Position numbers and translations under genes: made by a program
NCBI RefSeq assembly: GCF_002929215.1
Contig: NZ_PJII01000001.1
Coordinates: forward strand, 248,001-312,000
Length of the DNA stretch: 64,000 bases
Direction of reading: 5' to 3'
Source: Arthrobacter sp. ZGTC412
GTDB lineage: Bacteria; Actinomycetota; Actinomycetes; Actinomycetales; Micrococcaceae
In this document: piece after piece, positions 37,780 through 46,503 of the stretch
Position numbering within the stretch: the first letter of the stretch is position 1
Layout of the letters: each line of letters begins with the position of its first letter
Notes under the pieces: model-generated
Seen by the model: only the letters and a program-made list of their open reading frames with translations
Told to the model about the DNA's origin: nothing
Databases searched by the model: none

Positions 37780-38919
37780 CTAGAGCTCGGCGCGCTGAAA
37801 GGAGCGGGCGGCGTCGATGGTTGCCTGGCCCAATACCCTGCTGCCCTGATAGAGGACAACGGTTTGCCCGGGCGCAACGCCGCGCAAGGGGCTTGTCAGT
37901 GTGACCACCAGCTGCCCGCCGGAAGCACCGGCGCCTTCTTCGGGAAGTTCCATGTGCGCTGTCGCGGGGACAGGATCCCCGTGAGCGCGGACCTGGGCGT
38001 AGCAGTCGAACCCGGCGCCCGTCTCCACCTCAGCGATGGGCAGTCCTGCCCAGGACACCTTGATTCCCCGGATCTCGTCGATGGCCAGCAGGGCCTCGGG
38101 ACCCACCACCACCTTGTTTTCCTTGGGCCGGATCTCAAGGACGAACCGCGGCTTGCCGTCGGCTGCGGGCGTACCGAGTTTGAGGCCGCGGCGCTGGCCC
38201 ACGGTGAAGGCGTTGGCACCAGGGTGCTCCCCCACCTTGGTTCCCGTTTCGTCCACGATGTCGCCGGTGGACATGTCGATTTTTTCCGCCAGCCAGCCGG
38301 CGGTGTCACCGTCGGGGATGAAGCAGATGTCGTGGCTGTCGGGCTTGTTGGCCACCGACAGGCCGCGGCGTTCAGCCTCTGCACGCACTTCAGCCTTGGA
38401 AGGCGTTTCAGCCAGCGGGAACATGGAGTGCTTTAGCTGCTCGTGGGTCAGGACACCCAGGACGTAGCTCTGGTCCTTGGCCCAGTCGGCGGCGCGGTGG
38501 AGTTCGCGGTTACCGTCTGCGTCCTCGATCACCTTCGCGTAGTGGCCGGTGCAGACGGCGTCGAAGCCCAGGGCTATCGCCTTTTCCAGCAGAGCGGCGA
38601 ACTTGATCCGCTCATTGCATCGCATGCACGGGTTGGGCGTGCGGCCGGCAGCGTACTCATCGATGAAGTCCTGGACGACGTCCTCTTTGAAGCGTTCGGA
38701 AAAGTCCCACACGTAGTAGGGAATACCCAGGACGTCGCAGGCGCGCCACGCGTCACGCGAGTCCTCAATGGTGCAGCAGCCCCGGCTTCCGGTGCGCAGC
38801 GTTCCGGGCATGCGGGAGAGCGCCAGGTGAACCCCGACGACGTCGTGTCCCGCCTCGACGGCGCGGGCGGCGGCGACGGCGGAGTCAACTCCGCCGCTCA
38901 TGGCTGCTAGAACTCGCAT
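37780..38919 (-). CDS. mnmA: tRNA 2-thiouridylase MnmA
   Basis: 379 residues. It makes 2-thiouridine at position 34 of Glu, Gln and Lys tRNAs using sulfur passed from cysteine desulfurase. The PP-loop SGGVDS is at 8-13. The catalytic cysteines are C98 in [10 protein letters not shown] and C199 in SHDICFIP; C101 is also present. The C-terminal third is the beta-barrel region. The ATG is preceded only by a weak GAAAG. It follows the cysteine desulfurase gene by about 150 bases, matching the Rv3024c/Rv3025c order, so sulfur donor and acceptor are linked. Confidence 0.96.
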   Translation of the reverse strand: MRVLAAMSGGVDSAVAAARAVEAGHDVVGVHLALSRMPGTLRTGSRGCCTIEDSRDAWRACDVLGIPYYVWDFSERFKEDVVQDFIDEYAAGRTPNPCMRCNERIKFAALLEKAIALGFDAVCTGHYAKVIEDADGNRELHRAADWAKDQSYVLGVLTHEQLKHSMFPLAETPSKAEVRAEAERRGLSVANKPDSHDICFIPDGDTAGWLAEKIDMSTGDIVDETGTKVGEHPGANAFTVGQRRGLKLGTPAADGKPRFVLEIRPKENKVVVGPEALLAIDEIRGIKVSWAGLPIAEVETGAGFDCYAQVRAHGDPVPATAHMELPEEGAGASGGQLVVTLTSPLRGVAPGQTVVLYQGSRVLGQATIDAARSFQRAEL

Positions 38920-39072
38920 ACTGGCTTTCTGTTGGGGGTGTTTCCGGCTACCGGCCGGTGCTGGCTGCGGATGCTGACTGGGGGTGCTGACTGCCGGTGC
39001 TGCAAAGGAGGCAGGCGTGCTCCCGGAAACGATCTTCGCCCATCTATTCTACGGCCTGCAGCGGAGGCACTG

Positions 39073-40302
39073 TCAGCGGCTGCCCAAACCCTGGCGGGCC
39101 ACGGTACCGGCGGTCTGGATAGAGGACTCGTGGCCGGCCATTCCTGCCTGCCGCGCCCGCGAGTAGGCATCGGGAAGAGCGGCCAGCAGCGCCTCGACAT
39201 CCTCATCCTTCGAGGAATGCCCCAGGGTGAAGCGTTGGGCCCCGCGCGCCGTTTCCTCGTCCAGTCCCATGGCGAGCAGTACGTGGGAGGGGCGCGGCAC
39301 ACCGGCGGTGCAGGCCGACCCGGTGGACGATTCCACACCTGCCAGGTCCAGGAGGAACAGCAGGGAGTCCCCTTCGCAGCCGGGGAAGGTGAAGTGGGCG
39401 TTGCCCGGGAGGCGGCCATCCCCGGCTGCGCCGCGCAGGACTGCTTCGGGCACCCGATCCCGGACACCGTCGATCAGGCGGTCACGAAGGGCTGCAATCC
39501 GTGCGGATTCCGGGCCGAGGTTCGCACTAGCAGTCTCGGCGGCTGCGGCGAAGGCTGCGATCGAGGCGGTGTCCAGGGTGCCGGAGCGGACGTCGCGCTC
39601 CTGGCCTCCGCCGTGCTGGACCGGGGTGAGTTTCACGGACCGTCCCAGCAGCAGCGCGCCGACTCCTACCGGTCCACCGATCTTGTGCCCGGAGACGGAC
39701 ATGGCGTCCAGGCCGGACGCCTTAAAATCGACGGGCAGCGATCCGAAAGCCTGGACCGCGTCGGAGTGGACGGGAACACCCGCGGCGTGCGCCAGTTCCA
39801 CGACGCGCGCGATGGGCTGGATGGTACCCACCTCGTTGTTGGCCCACATCACGGTCACCAGGGCGATACTGTCCGGGTCACGGGAAAGCTCAGCTTCCAG
39901 GAAGGCAAGATCCACCGCCCCGTCCGCGTCCACCGGAAGCCAGGTGACCGCCGCGCCTTCGTGCCGTTCCAGCCACTCCACGGTGTCCATCACTGCGTGG
40001 TGTTCGACGGCGGAGCACAGGACGCGCCGCCGTGCCGGATTCTCCCCCACCCGGGACCAGTACAGGCCCTTGACCGCAAGGTTATCCGCTTCGGTGCCGC
40101 CGGACGTGAAAATCACCTCGGAAGGATGGGCGCCTGCCGCTGCGGCGAGGGCTTCCCGCGCATCTTCCACGGCGCGGCGGGCCCTGCGGCCGGAGCCATG
40201 GAGGGAGGACGGGTTTCCGGTCCGGGCAAGTTCACGCGTCAGGGCAGCCAGTGCTTCGGGAGAAAGAGGCGTAGTGGCTGCATGGTCGAGGTAAACGGGC
40301 AC
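39073..40302 (-). CDS. Cysteine desulfurase, IscS/NifS type
   Basis: 409 residues. PLP-dependent enzyme that takes sulfur from cysteine to supply MnmA and iron-sulfur assembly. The PLP lysine is K207 in VSGHKIGG, with the HHAVMDT segment near 101. The persulfide-forming cysteine is C331 in TGSACTAG. The N-terminus [10 protein letters not shown] is typical. GTG start: a TAGAAT box ends six bases upstream and there is no ribosome site, so the mRNA is probably leaderless. Homologue of Rv3025c; mnmA lies downstream. Confidence 0.95.
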   Translation of the reverse strand: MPVYLDHAATTPLSPEALAALTRELARTGNPSSLHGSGRRARRAVEDAREALAAAAGAHPSEVIFTSGGTEADNLAVKGLYWSRVGENPARRRVLCSAVEHHAVMDTVEWLERHEGAAVTWLPVDADGAVDLAFLEAELSRDPDSIALVTVMWANNEVGTIQPIARVVELAHAAGVPVHSDAVQAFGSLPVDFKASGLDAMSVSGHKIGGPVGVGALLLGRSVKLTPVQHGGGQERDVRSGTLDTASIAAFAAAAETASANLGPESARIAALRDRLIDGVRDRVPEAVLRGAAGDGRLPGNAHFTFPGCEGDSLLFLLDLAGVESSTGSACTAGVPRPSHVLLAMGLDEETARGAQRFTLGHSSKDEDVEALLAALPDAYSRARQAGMAGHESSIQTAGTVARQGLGSR

Positions 40303-40308
40303 CCTGTA

Positions 40309-40314
40309 ATTCTA
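40309..40314 (-). promoter_or_regulatory. Putative -10 box (TAGAAT) of a leaderless promoter
   Basis: TAGAAT on the minus strand, five of six matches to TATAAT, ends six bases before the GTG of the cysteine desulfurase gene. Confidence 0.55.
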
Positions 40315-40317
40315 GCC

Positions 40318-40517
40318 GCCCTGCCCTCCTGGCTCCCGGGCGCAGCAGGGGCCGGGCAGTTCGGCAGGAGGAAACCGCCGTCGCCGTCCGGCTCCGGGCG
40401 GCAGCCCGCCTGGATTAGGAAGTCCTCCAGGGTCTCCGCGGCCCCAGCCTGGGAGCAGCCCTTCCGAAATGACTCCGCAGGCAAGGATTCGGCGACGGGC
40501 TTCCCTTCTGGCCGGAA
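40318..40517 (-). pseudogene. Possible remnant of a winged-helix regulator
   Basis: The 321-base gap between the desulfurase gene and the lipoprotein gene holds no convincing intact gene. On the minus strand one frame reads ETLEDFLIQAGCRPEPDGDG followed by GFLLPNCPAPAA. By eye this resembles the effector-domain end of ArsR/DeoR-like regulators, in which a glycine-rich beta-turn precedes an NCPFH motif. Here NCP is not followed by FH and the frame is blocked upstream by two TGA codons at 40518-40523. No start or helix-turn-helix is visible. It may be a decayed gene or a chance likeness. Confidence 0.3.
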
Positions 40518-40623
40518 TCATCATCAACCTGCTGCTGACGTGGCACTGCGTGACTTTGGACTGCTGGCCGGCGCCCCTGGCCCTCAACCGGCTTTCCGGC
40601 GGGACGGCCAAGCCCTCGCCGGG

Positions 40624-41322
40624 TTAGGCCGAAGGCGGCAGCACCGGCAAGAACCTGCCCACGTCAGCGCGGGCCGCGGCCAGGGACGCTGCATCCGGAC
40701 ACGACACGGAAACGTAGACCGACGATTCCGCGGTGCCAAAGAGCCTGGCCAGCACCGCTGTAACCCTGCCTCCGGCCCCCGCCGCCTGTTCCAAAACCAA
40801 CACCTCGACCGTCCGGCCTGGGGAGGATTCGCCTCCTCCCCACCGCAGCGTACCGGCCTTCAGGTAGTCCGGCAGGATGGTCGGATCCAGGTACTGAAAA
40901 AGTGCCACAGTGGACTCGCGGTCATCACGGCGGGCCAGCACCGACTGGTTGGTCCGGACCTTGGCGGCCACCAGGCAACCATCGTCCTTGAGGTACTGGC
41001 TCTCGCCGGCAACATCGTCCTTCACCATGTTCCAGCCGGGCGCGTCCTTCAGACCGTCCGACATTCCCACCGGCACTCCGCGGGCAAGGACGCCGCCGGA
41101 GGCGAAGGGCAAGTCCTGCGCCGCCACTGCCTCCGCGTCATGGCCCGGAGTGATGGTGGGTGTGGCAAGGGCTGGAGCGCTTTCCACGGGTTGCGGCGCC
41201 GCGGGGTCGGGAACGCCAACGCTGCAGCCGCCGGTAACCGCGGCCGCGAGCACGGCAGCCATCAGCGGCACAGTTCCCGGCCGGACCCTGCGGGCCCGTC
41301 CCGCCGTCGTCGGCTCTCCCAT
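40624..41322 (-). CDS. Putative lipoprotein of unknown function
   Basis: 232 residues from the ATG at 41322, with GGGGGG two bases upstream. A lipobox VTGGC places the lipid on C33 after a hydrophobic segment (about 18-32). The mature part is a small alpha/beta domain with WNMVKDDVAGESQYLKDDGC near the middle and a YVSVSCPD strand near the C-terminus. A second cysteine pair may form a disulfide. No named family was recognised. It is divergent from the J-domain gene. Confidence 0.75.
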   Translation of the reverse strand: MGEPTTAGRARRVRPGTVPLMAAVLAAAVTGGCSVGVPDPAAPQPVESAPALATPTITPGHDAEAVAAQDLPFASGGVLARGVPVGMSDGLKDAPGWNMVKDDVAGESQYLKDDGCLVAAKVRTNQSVLARRDDRESTVALFQYLDPTILPDYLKAGTLRWGGGESSPGRTVEVLVLEQAAGAGGRVTAVLARLFGTAESSVYVSVSCPDAASLAAARADVGRFLPVLPPSA

Positions 41323-41511
41323 GTCCCCCCAATACGTTCGCTGCCCGGCCCCCGCGGCCGGCATCCTCCACGAGTCTAAACGCCGCGGCACCCGACAACC
41401 CGGGCCCGGGAACCCTGAACGCCGGCGCGATCGTTGACAGGGCAAAGGCCGATAAGCTGGGCCCACAGGGCTGCCCCCGCGGACTGGCCATACCAACAGA
41501 AGGATGAGTGC

Positions 41512-42456
41512 TTGACCGAGAGCAGCTCCCACTACCAGGTGCTTCGCGTGGCAGTCACCGCCACCGAGAAGGAAATCAAGGTGGCCTATCGGCGCGCCGC
41601 CCGCACCGCCCACCCGGACCACGGCGGAGACGCCGCCGCTTTCCGCCGGGTGACCAGCGCCTACGAAACGCTCATCGATCCACAACGCAGGAAAGCCTAC
41701 GACCGCTCCTACGCGGCGGGCACCGCCGGAGAGAGAGCGGATTCGGAGCCGCATTTTGATGCGCCGCCTGCGGGCAGCAGGGCTTCGGCCACCGTCCACA
41801 GGACCGGCGGCAGCCGCAACACTGCCGGGGACCCTCCCGTCTACGTCCCGCCCTATGATCCCGCGGCCGACGGCGTGGTCCCCCTGATCCCCCTGGCAGA
41901 AGCCAGCCAGCAGGTCCACGGCATGCCGCGGAAGCGCGGGATCTTCGGGGCCGAAGCGCGGATCCAGCGCGAGATGCGCACAGTCCAGCTCTTGACCCGC
42001 CAGGTGCTGCCCGCGATCCCGGCCGCGCGGCTCATCAATGGCCTCCAGTCACCTGCGGACAACAGCCACATCGACCACGCCGTGCTCTCCGGCTACCGGC
42101 TCGCGCTGATCGGCTCCATGCTTTTGCCCAAGGGCGCGTATGCCTGGGACGGCAGGACCCTCAACCACGGCGGGCGCTCCGTGGCCCCGCCACAGCTGGC
42201 ACATGTAGTACGGGCGATGCAGGACATTTTTCCGGAATTGAACGTCACCGGCTGGACCGTGGTGCATAGCCCGGGCGGGAATCTGCACGAGCCGGTTATT
42301 GACCAGCATCGCCGCTCGGCCGGTGCGCTGGAGACCGTCAGGATAGTCAACGCAGCGGGAATGGTCCGGGGCCTGAAGGAGTTCCTCGCGTCCGGCCCGG
42401 CGCCCAACACCGTCAACGTGCCGGTCCTGGCCAGGTTGCTGCGCGGCATGCACTGA
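41512..42456 (+). CDS. J-domain protein with degenerate NERD-like C-terminus
   Basis: 314 residues from a TTG with AAGGA seven bases upstream; no better start exists. The J-domain (about 5-65) has the HPD motif at 34-36, needed to stimulate DnaK. The middle is a low-complexity linker. The C-terminal domain (about 170-270) has HIDHAVLSGYRLALIGSM and GAYAWDGRTL, which by eye resemble NERD nuclease-like domains, but the usual Asp and Lys of that motif are replaced here by Gly and Leu. A TTGACA (41434-41439) and a TAAGCT (41453-41458) lie upstream, but their 13-base spacing is too short for a firm promoter call. Its role as a DnaK co-chaperone is likely; the substrate is unknown. Confidence 0.8.
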   Translation: MTESSSHYQVLRVAVTATEKEIKVAYRRAARTAHPDHGGDAAAFRRVTSAYETLIDPQRRKAYDRSYAAGTAGERADSEPHFDAPPAGSRASATVHRTGGSRNTAGDPPVYVPPYDPAADGVVPLIPLAEASQQVHGMPRKRGIFGAEARIQREMRTVQLLTRQVLPAIPAARLINGLQSPADNSHIDHAVLSGYRLALIGSMLLPKGAYAWDGRTLNHGGRSVAPPQLAHVVRAMQDIFPELNVTGWTVVHSPGGNLHEPVIDQHRRSAGALETVRIVNAAGMVRGLKEFLASGPAPNTVNVPVLARLLRGMH

Positions 42457-42466
42457 CCGCGTTGAC

Positions 42467-42472
42467 TAGGAT
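42467..42472 (+). promoter_or_regulatory. Putative -10 box (TAGGAT) of a leaderless promoter
   Basis: TAGGAT ends six bases before the GTG of trmL. The same bases include an AGGA that could act as a ribosome site, so both readings are possible. Confidence 0.4.
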
Positions 42473-42478
42473 GGAACG

Positions 42479-42946
42479 GTGTTCCGCATCCTCTTCCACG
42501 CCCCCGAAATCCCCGGCAATACCGGCAACGCCATCCGCCTGGCAGCCATTACCGGCGCCGAGCTGCATCTGGTGGAGCCCTTGGGCTTCGACTTTTCGGA
42601 TGCGAAACTCCGCCGGGCGGGCCTTGACTACCACGACCTCGCGGTCGTCACCGTGCACGGAAGCATGGCAGAGGCCTGGGAGCATCTCCAGCCGGAACGC
42701 GTGTATGCGTTCACCTCTGACGGAAGTGCCAGCTACACGGACATTGCCTACCAGCCAGGCGACGTCCTGATGTTCGGCCGGGAATCCGTGGGCCTGCCGC
42801 CGGAGCTGAAAACGGATCCGCACGTCACGTCCACCGTACGGCTGCCCATGCTGCCCGCACTGCGCTCACTTAACCTGGCCAACGCCGCCTCCATCGCCGT
42901 CTACGAAGCATGGCGCCAGCAGGGTTTCGCCGGCGCGCGGATCTGA
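42479..42946 (+). CDS. trmL: tRNA (cytidine/uridine-34-2'-O)-methyltransferase TrmL
   Basis: 155 residues, the normal size for this minimal SPOUT enzyme. Motif 1 is PEIPGNTGNAIRLAA near the N-terminus, motif 2 LMFGRESVGLP, and motif 3 LRSLNLANAASIAVYE, which together form the SAM-binding knot. It methylates the wobble ribose of tRNA-Leu isoacceptors. GTG start. Transcribed in the same direction as the J-domain gene, 22 bases after its stop. Confidence 0.94.
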   Translation: MFRILFHAPEIPGNTGNAIRLAAITGAELHLVEPLGFDFSDAKLRRAGLDYHDLAVVTVHGSMAEAWEHLQPERVYAFTSDGSASYTDIAYQPGDVLMFGRESVGLPPELKTDPHVTSTVRLPMLPALRSLNLANAASIAVYEAWRQQGFAGARI

Positions 42947-43025
42947 CGCCCGCGGACTTCGGATTCGGCGGTGGCACATTTCGCTGCGGCCCTGAAACAA
43001 ACCGGGCAAAACTTTAGGGCCCGGC

Positions 43026-43052
43026 CCATCCACCCCCGCTGCCGTGCCGAAT
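43026..43052 (+). promoter_or_regulatory. SigK-type promoter upstream of sigK
   Basis: CCATCC (43026-43031) and CCGAAT (43047-43052), separated by 15 bases, match both halves of the SigK consensus known from mycobacteria (CCATCC, spacer of about 16, CCGAAT). The expected transcription start is about 30 bases before the sigK start codon, which points to autoregulation. Confidence 0.6.
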
Positions 43053-43091
43053 CACTCCTGAGAACAATCCACAGCGATCAAGGAGCGGCAG

Positions 43092-43793
43092 GTGACACTT
43101 CTCCGGGCAGATTCCAGGACAATCCACCGCTTCCCCGGTGGGACTGCTGAGGATCCACCCCCTGGAGACTTATGCTTGGTAGTAATGGAAACTCCCAACG
43201 CGCCTCATTCCGAGGCTCCGGCCACGGTGACAGACACGCCGGCCGACGTCAGCCACCGCCTTGCCGCGCTGCTGGAACAGATAGCCCAGGGCGACCGGGC
43301 AGCCTTCGCGGAGTTTTACCAGCTGACGTCCCGACGCGTCTACGGCATGGCGCGCAGGGTCCTTATCGACGCCGAGCTCAGCGAGGACACCACGCAGGAG
43401 GTATTCCTGCAGGTCTGGCAAAACGCGGCAAAGTTCGACAGGGCCGCCGGCAGCCCGCTCTCCTGGCTCATGACCATCTCGCACCGGCGTGCAGTGGACA
43501 AGGTCCGGTCGGCACAGTCTGCCACCGACCGTGAAGCCCGTTACGGTGCCAGCACCCAGGACATCGACCACGACAGTGTTTCGGATGAAGTGGGCAGCAG
43601 GCTCGAAGCAGAGGCCGTGGTCCGGTGTCTTGGCACGCTGACCGAGACGCAACAGGAATCCGTCCGCCTGGCCTACTACGGCGGCCTGACCTACCGCGAA
43701 GTCGCAGAACGCCTGAACGCGGCAGTTCCCACCATAAAGTCCCGCATCCGCGACGGACTGATCCGCTTGAAGACCTGTCTGGGGGTGAGTTGA
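43092..43793 (+). CDS. sigK: ECF sigma factor SigK
   Basis: 233 residues from the GTG at 43092, which has AAGGAG six bases upstream. An ATG at 43185 would give a 202-residue protein closer to mycobacterial SigK (187), but has no ribosome site. Region 2 contains YGMARRVLIDAELSEDTTQE and VFLQVW. Region 4 contains LTETQQESVRLAYYGGLTYR and VAERLNAAVPTIKSRIRDGL. SigK controls secreted antigens in M. tuberculosis and oxidative or metal stress genes elsewhere. The stop is followed at once by the anti-sigma gene rskA (TGAATG). Confidence 0.93.
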   Translation: MTLLRADSRTIHRFPGGTAEDPPPGDLCLVVMETPNAPHSEAPATVTDTPADVSHRLAALLEQIAQGDRAAFAEFYQLTSRRVYGMARRVLIDAELSEDTTQEVFLQVWQNAAKFDRAAGSPLSWLMTISHRRAVDKVRSAQSATDREARYGASTQDIDHDSVSDEVGSRLEAEAVVRCLGTLTETQQESVRLAYYGGLTYREVAERLNAAVPTIKSRIRDGLIRLKTCLGVS

Positions 43794-44663
43794 ATGACCG
43801 AAATGAATTGTGGACGCAGCGGCCGCCCGGGTGCCTTTGGCGACACCGTCTCCGCTGACCTCGCTTCGGGCCGTGCCGTTGACTTGGCTGAGCTGTACGC
43901 ACTGGATGCAGTGACGGATGAGGAACGCCGCGCCATTGATCAGTACATTTCAGCGGCACCGGCAGCGGAGCGGGACTCCTTCTACGAACGTGTCCGCCAA
44001 TCGAGGGAAACGCTCACGCGCACCTTCAAGGTGGAGGAAGAACCGCCGGCTGACCTTTTCAACCGGATCGTCGCCCAGTTGCCAGCCCAATCGTTAGCTC
44101 AGGACGCGCGCCGGGATCTGGGCGTGCCCGCTCCTTCCGCCGGCTCTCCCACCGCTGCCGCCGCAGATTCCAGTGACGAGCTCGCCAAAGCGCGGCAGCG
44201 CCGGGAAGAACGACGGCGTCCGGCCGGCGCCCGCCGCTGGCTCGCCGGGATCGCAGCGGCCGCAGCGATAGCGCTGGGCGGGGTCGGCGTCGGTTCCTAC
44301 TTCGCGGACCAGAACGACCCCCTGAACCAGGTGGTCCGGGCAGGAGACCTCCGGGAAGCCTCGGTAGATGTGGCCGGCGGCGGTACTGCCACCGTCCAGA
44401 TTTCGTCGTCCAAGGACGCCGTGGTGGTCAGGATGAAAGACGTTCCTGCGCCGCCCGAGGGCAAGGTTTATCAGATGTGGCTCATTCCCAAGGACGGTTC
44501 AGCGCCCGTCTCGCAGGGGCTGATGGACGCGGAGGCGCTGTCCAAGCCCGCAGTAGTGGAGGGCATCTCCTCCGCCGCAGCACTCGGGATCACCGTGGAG
44601 CCCGTTGGCGGCTCCGAGTCCCCCACCCTGCCCACCGTCGCTGCCGCTCCGTTGAACGCGTAG
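43794..44663 (+). CDS. rskA: Anti-sigma-K factor RskA
   Basis: 289 residues. A cytosolic sigma-binding segment (about 28-95, DLAELYALDAVTDEERRAID) is followed by a charged linker, one membrane segment at about 149-170, and an extracytoplasmic RskA domain with YQMWLIPKDGSAPVSQGLM. RskA holds SigK inactive at the membrane until site-1 and site-2 proteases release it. The short N-terminal region before residue 28 is Gly/Ser-rich. It starts directly after the sigK stop. Confidence 0.93.
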   Translation: MTEMNCGRSGRPGAFGDTVSADLASGRAVDLAELYALDAVTDEERRAIDQYISAAPAAERDSFYERVRQSRETLTRTFKVEEEPPADLFNRIVAQLPAQSLAQDARRDLGVPAPSAGSPTAAAADSSDELAKARQRREERRRPAGARRWLAGIAAAAAIALGGVGVGSYFADQNDPLNQVVRAGDLREASVDVAGGGTATVQISSSKDAVVVRMKDVPAPPEGKVYQMWLIPKDGSAPVSQGLMDAEALSKPAVVEGISSAAALGITVEPVGGSESPTLPTVAAAPLNA

Positions 44664-44683
44664 CACTGGCCAACAGAGCATCA

Positions 44684-44732
44684 AAAAGGCGCCCTGCGGC
44701 CTTCCGGAAGGAAAGCCACAGGGCGCCTTTGC
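44684..44732. terminator. Bidirectional terminator after rskA
   Basis: A 12-bp stem AAAGGCGCCCTG / CAGGGCGCCTTT with an inner CCTTCC/GGAAGG hairpin, flanked by A and T runs. It lies between the convergent rskA and deacetylase genes. Confidence 0.9.
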
Positions 44733-44752
44733 GAGTTCGAGAGGCCGGCTGC

Positions 44753-45532
44753 CTAGAAACCGGCGATGGTTCCGGGCCCGTTGACCGCCACTACATGGAA
44801 CGCTTCGGCGCTGTGCCCGGCCGGAAGCCCGGCCCGTGCAGCATTGGTGTGCATGCCCTTGCGAACTGCTGCTTCCATGGCCTCGACATCCGGGTGTTGG
44901 CTGACATGGACATGGATGGCTTCGAGCTTCGCCTTGAGGTGCCCGGTGACATCGACGAAGTGGTTTTCCCGTTCGTCCGGCCCGGCGTACAGCCAAAGCC
45001 ACGGTAGCTTGTACGCCTCCAGCCCGGCCTCGGCCAGTTCCGGGTAGGCGAACGGATTCTCCACCGCAGGGTAGACAGCACGGGTCACAGCCTCCCCCAC
45101 CGCAAGATGGTCCGGGTGGCTCTTCTGGATGCGGCGCCAGTTCCGTTCCGGATGCATGGCCAGCACGACGTCGGGACGCAGTTCGCGAATGAGGCGCACC
45201 ACTCCCTTCATCACCTCGTGCGAGGGTTCGAGGTAACCGTCGCGCTGGTGGAGGTAATGGATGTCCGAAACCCCTACCAAAGCGGCGGCTTTGCGCTGTT
45301 CAGCGTCCCGCCTGGCAATGATGTCCGCCCGGTGCGCCGGATCAAAGCCGCCGGCGTCGCCGTCGGTCATGATGCAGTAGCTGACCCGGACACCCGCCGC
45401 AGTCCAGGCCGCGATGGTACCGGCAGCACCGAAGTCGATATCGTCCGGGTGGGCGGCAAAACAGAGCACCCGCCCAATCCGGTCCGTGGCCGGGTTGAAC
45501 GGGCTTTCTGCCTGCGCAGCGAAGGCAGCCAA
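44753..45532 (-). CDS. PIG-L (LmbE-like) family deacetylase
   Basis: 259 residues. Zinc-dependent N-acetylglucosaminyl deacetylase fold with AHPDD (H28, D30, D31) near the N-terminus, a TDGDAGGFDP loop, and a second motif SHPDH (H139, H142). Relatives include MshB and Mca of mycothiol metabolism and other sugar deacetylases; it lacks features that fix which. The TTG start has AAAGG seven bases upstream. It is downstream of etfA with only three bases between them, so it may belong to that transcript. Confidence 0.87.
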   Translation of the reverse strand: MAAFAAQAESPFNPATDRIGRVLCFAAHPDDIDFGAAGTIAAWTAAGVRVSYCIMTDGDAGGFDPAHRADIIARRDAEQRKAAALVGVSDIHYLHQRDGYLEPSHEVMKGVVRLIRELRPDVVLAMHPERNWRRIQKSHPDHLAVGEAVTRAVYPAVENPFAYPELAEAGLEAYKLPWLWLYAGPDERENHFVDVTGHLKAKLEAIHVHVSQHPDVEAMEAAVRKGMHTNAARAGLPAGHSAEAFHVVAVNGPGTIAGF

Positions 45533-45535
45533 TAA

Positions 45536-46489
45536 TCAGCCTTTTCGCTTCTTGATCTCTGCCGTGGCCTGCGGGAGGACGTCGAAGAGGTCTCCGACGA
45601 TGCCGAAGTCCGCGATCTCGAACACCGGTGATTCGGCGTCCTTGTTTATTGCGACGATCACCTTTGCCGTCTGCATGCCGGCTTTCTGCTGGATGGCACC
45701 GGAGATGCCGGCCGAGATGTACAGCTGCGGCGAAACGGTTTTGCCGGTCTGCCCTACCTGCGCGTCGTGGCTGATCCAGCCGGCGTCGGTTGCTGCACGT
45801 GAGGCTCCCACAGCGGCTCCCAGTGCGTCTGCGAGTTCTTCCACGGGTCCGAAGTCGCCGTCGAGGCCCCGTCCGCCGGCCACCACGATGCGGGCGTCGG
45901 TCAGGTCCGGGCGGCCGCTGGCCACCTTTTGCTCGCGCGCGGTGATCCGGGCGGCAGCATCGGTGCTCCCCACGGGAACGTCAACCGTGACGACCTCCGG
46001 CGCGCTGGGTGCTGCAGCCGGCTCCGGAGTCACGTTGTTGGCCTTGAGGGTCAGCACGGACACGGGCGTGGTGGCTTTGCAGGCAGTGTTGTAGGAACCG
46101 GCGAGGACGGACTTGTGGGCCGTTCCGTCAGAATCCACCCCGATGACGTCGGTAATAACGCCGGCGTTGAGGCGGATTCCCAGGCGGGCGGCAACTTCCT
46201 TGCCCTCCGGGGAATTGTCCAGCAGCACGATGGTGGCTCCGGCGCCTTGCGCTGCGGCCGCAAGGTAGGCGGCCTTGGGTGCGACCAGGTAGTCGTTCAG
46301 GTCCTGCACCGAGGGGCGGAGAACGGCGCTGACGCCGTACTCGCCGAAGGTCGCTGTTACCTCGTTGTGCAGTTCCCCGTTGAGGGCAACGACGCTTTCC
46401 CCAAGGGAGCGTGCCAGGGTCAGCAGCTCGAGGCTGCTCTTCTTGAGCGCGTTGCCGGGGTTGTCAATAAAAACAAGTACTTTTGCCAT
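45536..46489 (-). CDS. etfA: Electron transfer flavoprotein, alpha subunit
   Basis: 317 residues. The N-terminal ETF domain begins KVLVFIDNPG. The C-terminal FAD-binding part is clear: VAGGRGLDGDFG, then VGQTGKTVSPQLYISAGISG, and NKDAESPVFEIADFGIVGD. With EtfB it carries electrons from acyl-CoA and other dehydrogenases to the quinone pool. GAGGGAA seven bases before the ATG. It follows etfB by 14 bases, matching mycobacterial fixB (Rv3028c). Confidence 0.96.
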   Translation of the reverse strand: MAKVLVFIDNPGNALKKSSLELLTLARSLGESVVALNGELHNEVTATFGEYGVSAVLRPSVQDLNDYLVAPKAAYLAAAAQGAGATIVLLDNSPEGKEVAARLGIRLNAGVITDVIGVDSDGTAHKSVLAGSYNTACKATTPVSVLTLKANNVTPEPAAAPSAPEVVTVDVPVGSTDAAARITAREQKVASGRPDLTDARIVVAGGRGLDGDFGPVEELADALGAAVGASRAATDAGWISHDAQVGQTGKTVSPQLYISAGISGAIQQKAGMQTAKVIVAINKDAESPVFEIADFGIVGDLFDVLPQATAEIKKRKG

Positions 46490-46503
46490 GTCGGTGTTCC
46501 CTC

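Noticed and set aside
38932-41379. 815-codon open frame opposite the desulfurase and lipoprotein genes
   Set aside because: Antisense to two well-supported genes, Arg/Gly-rich, without recognisable domains.
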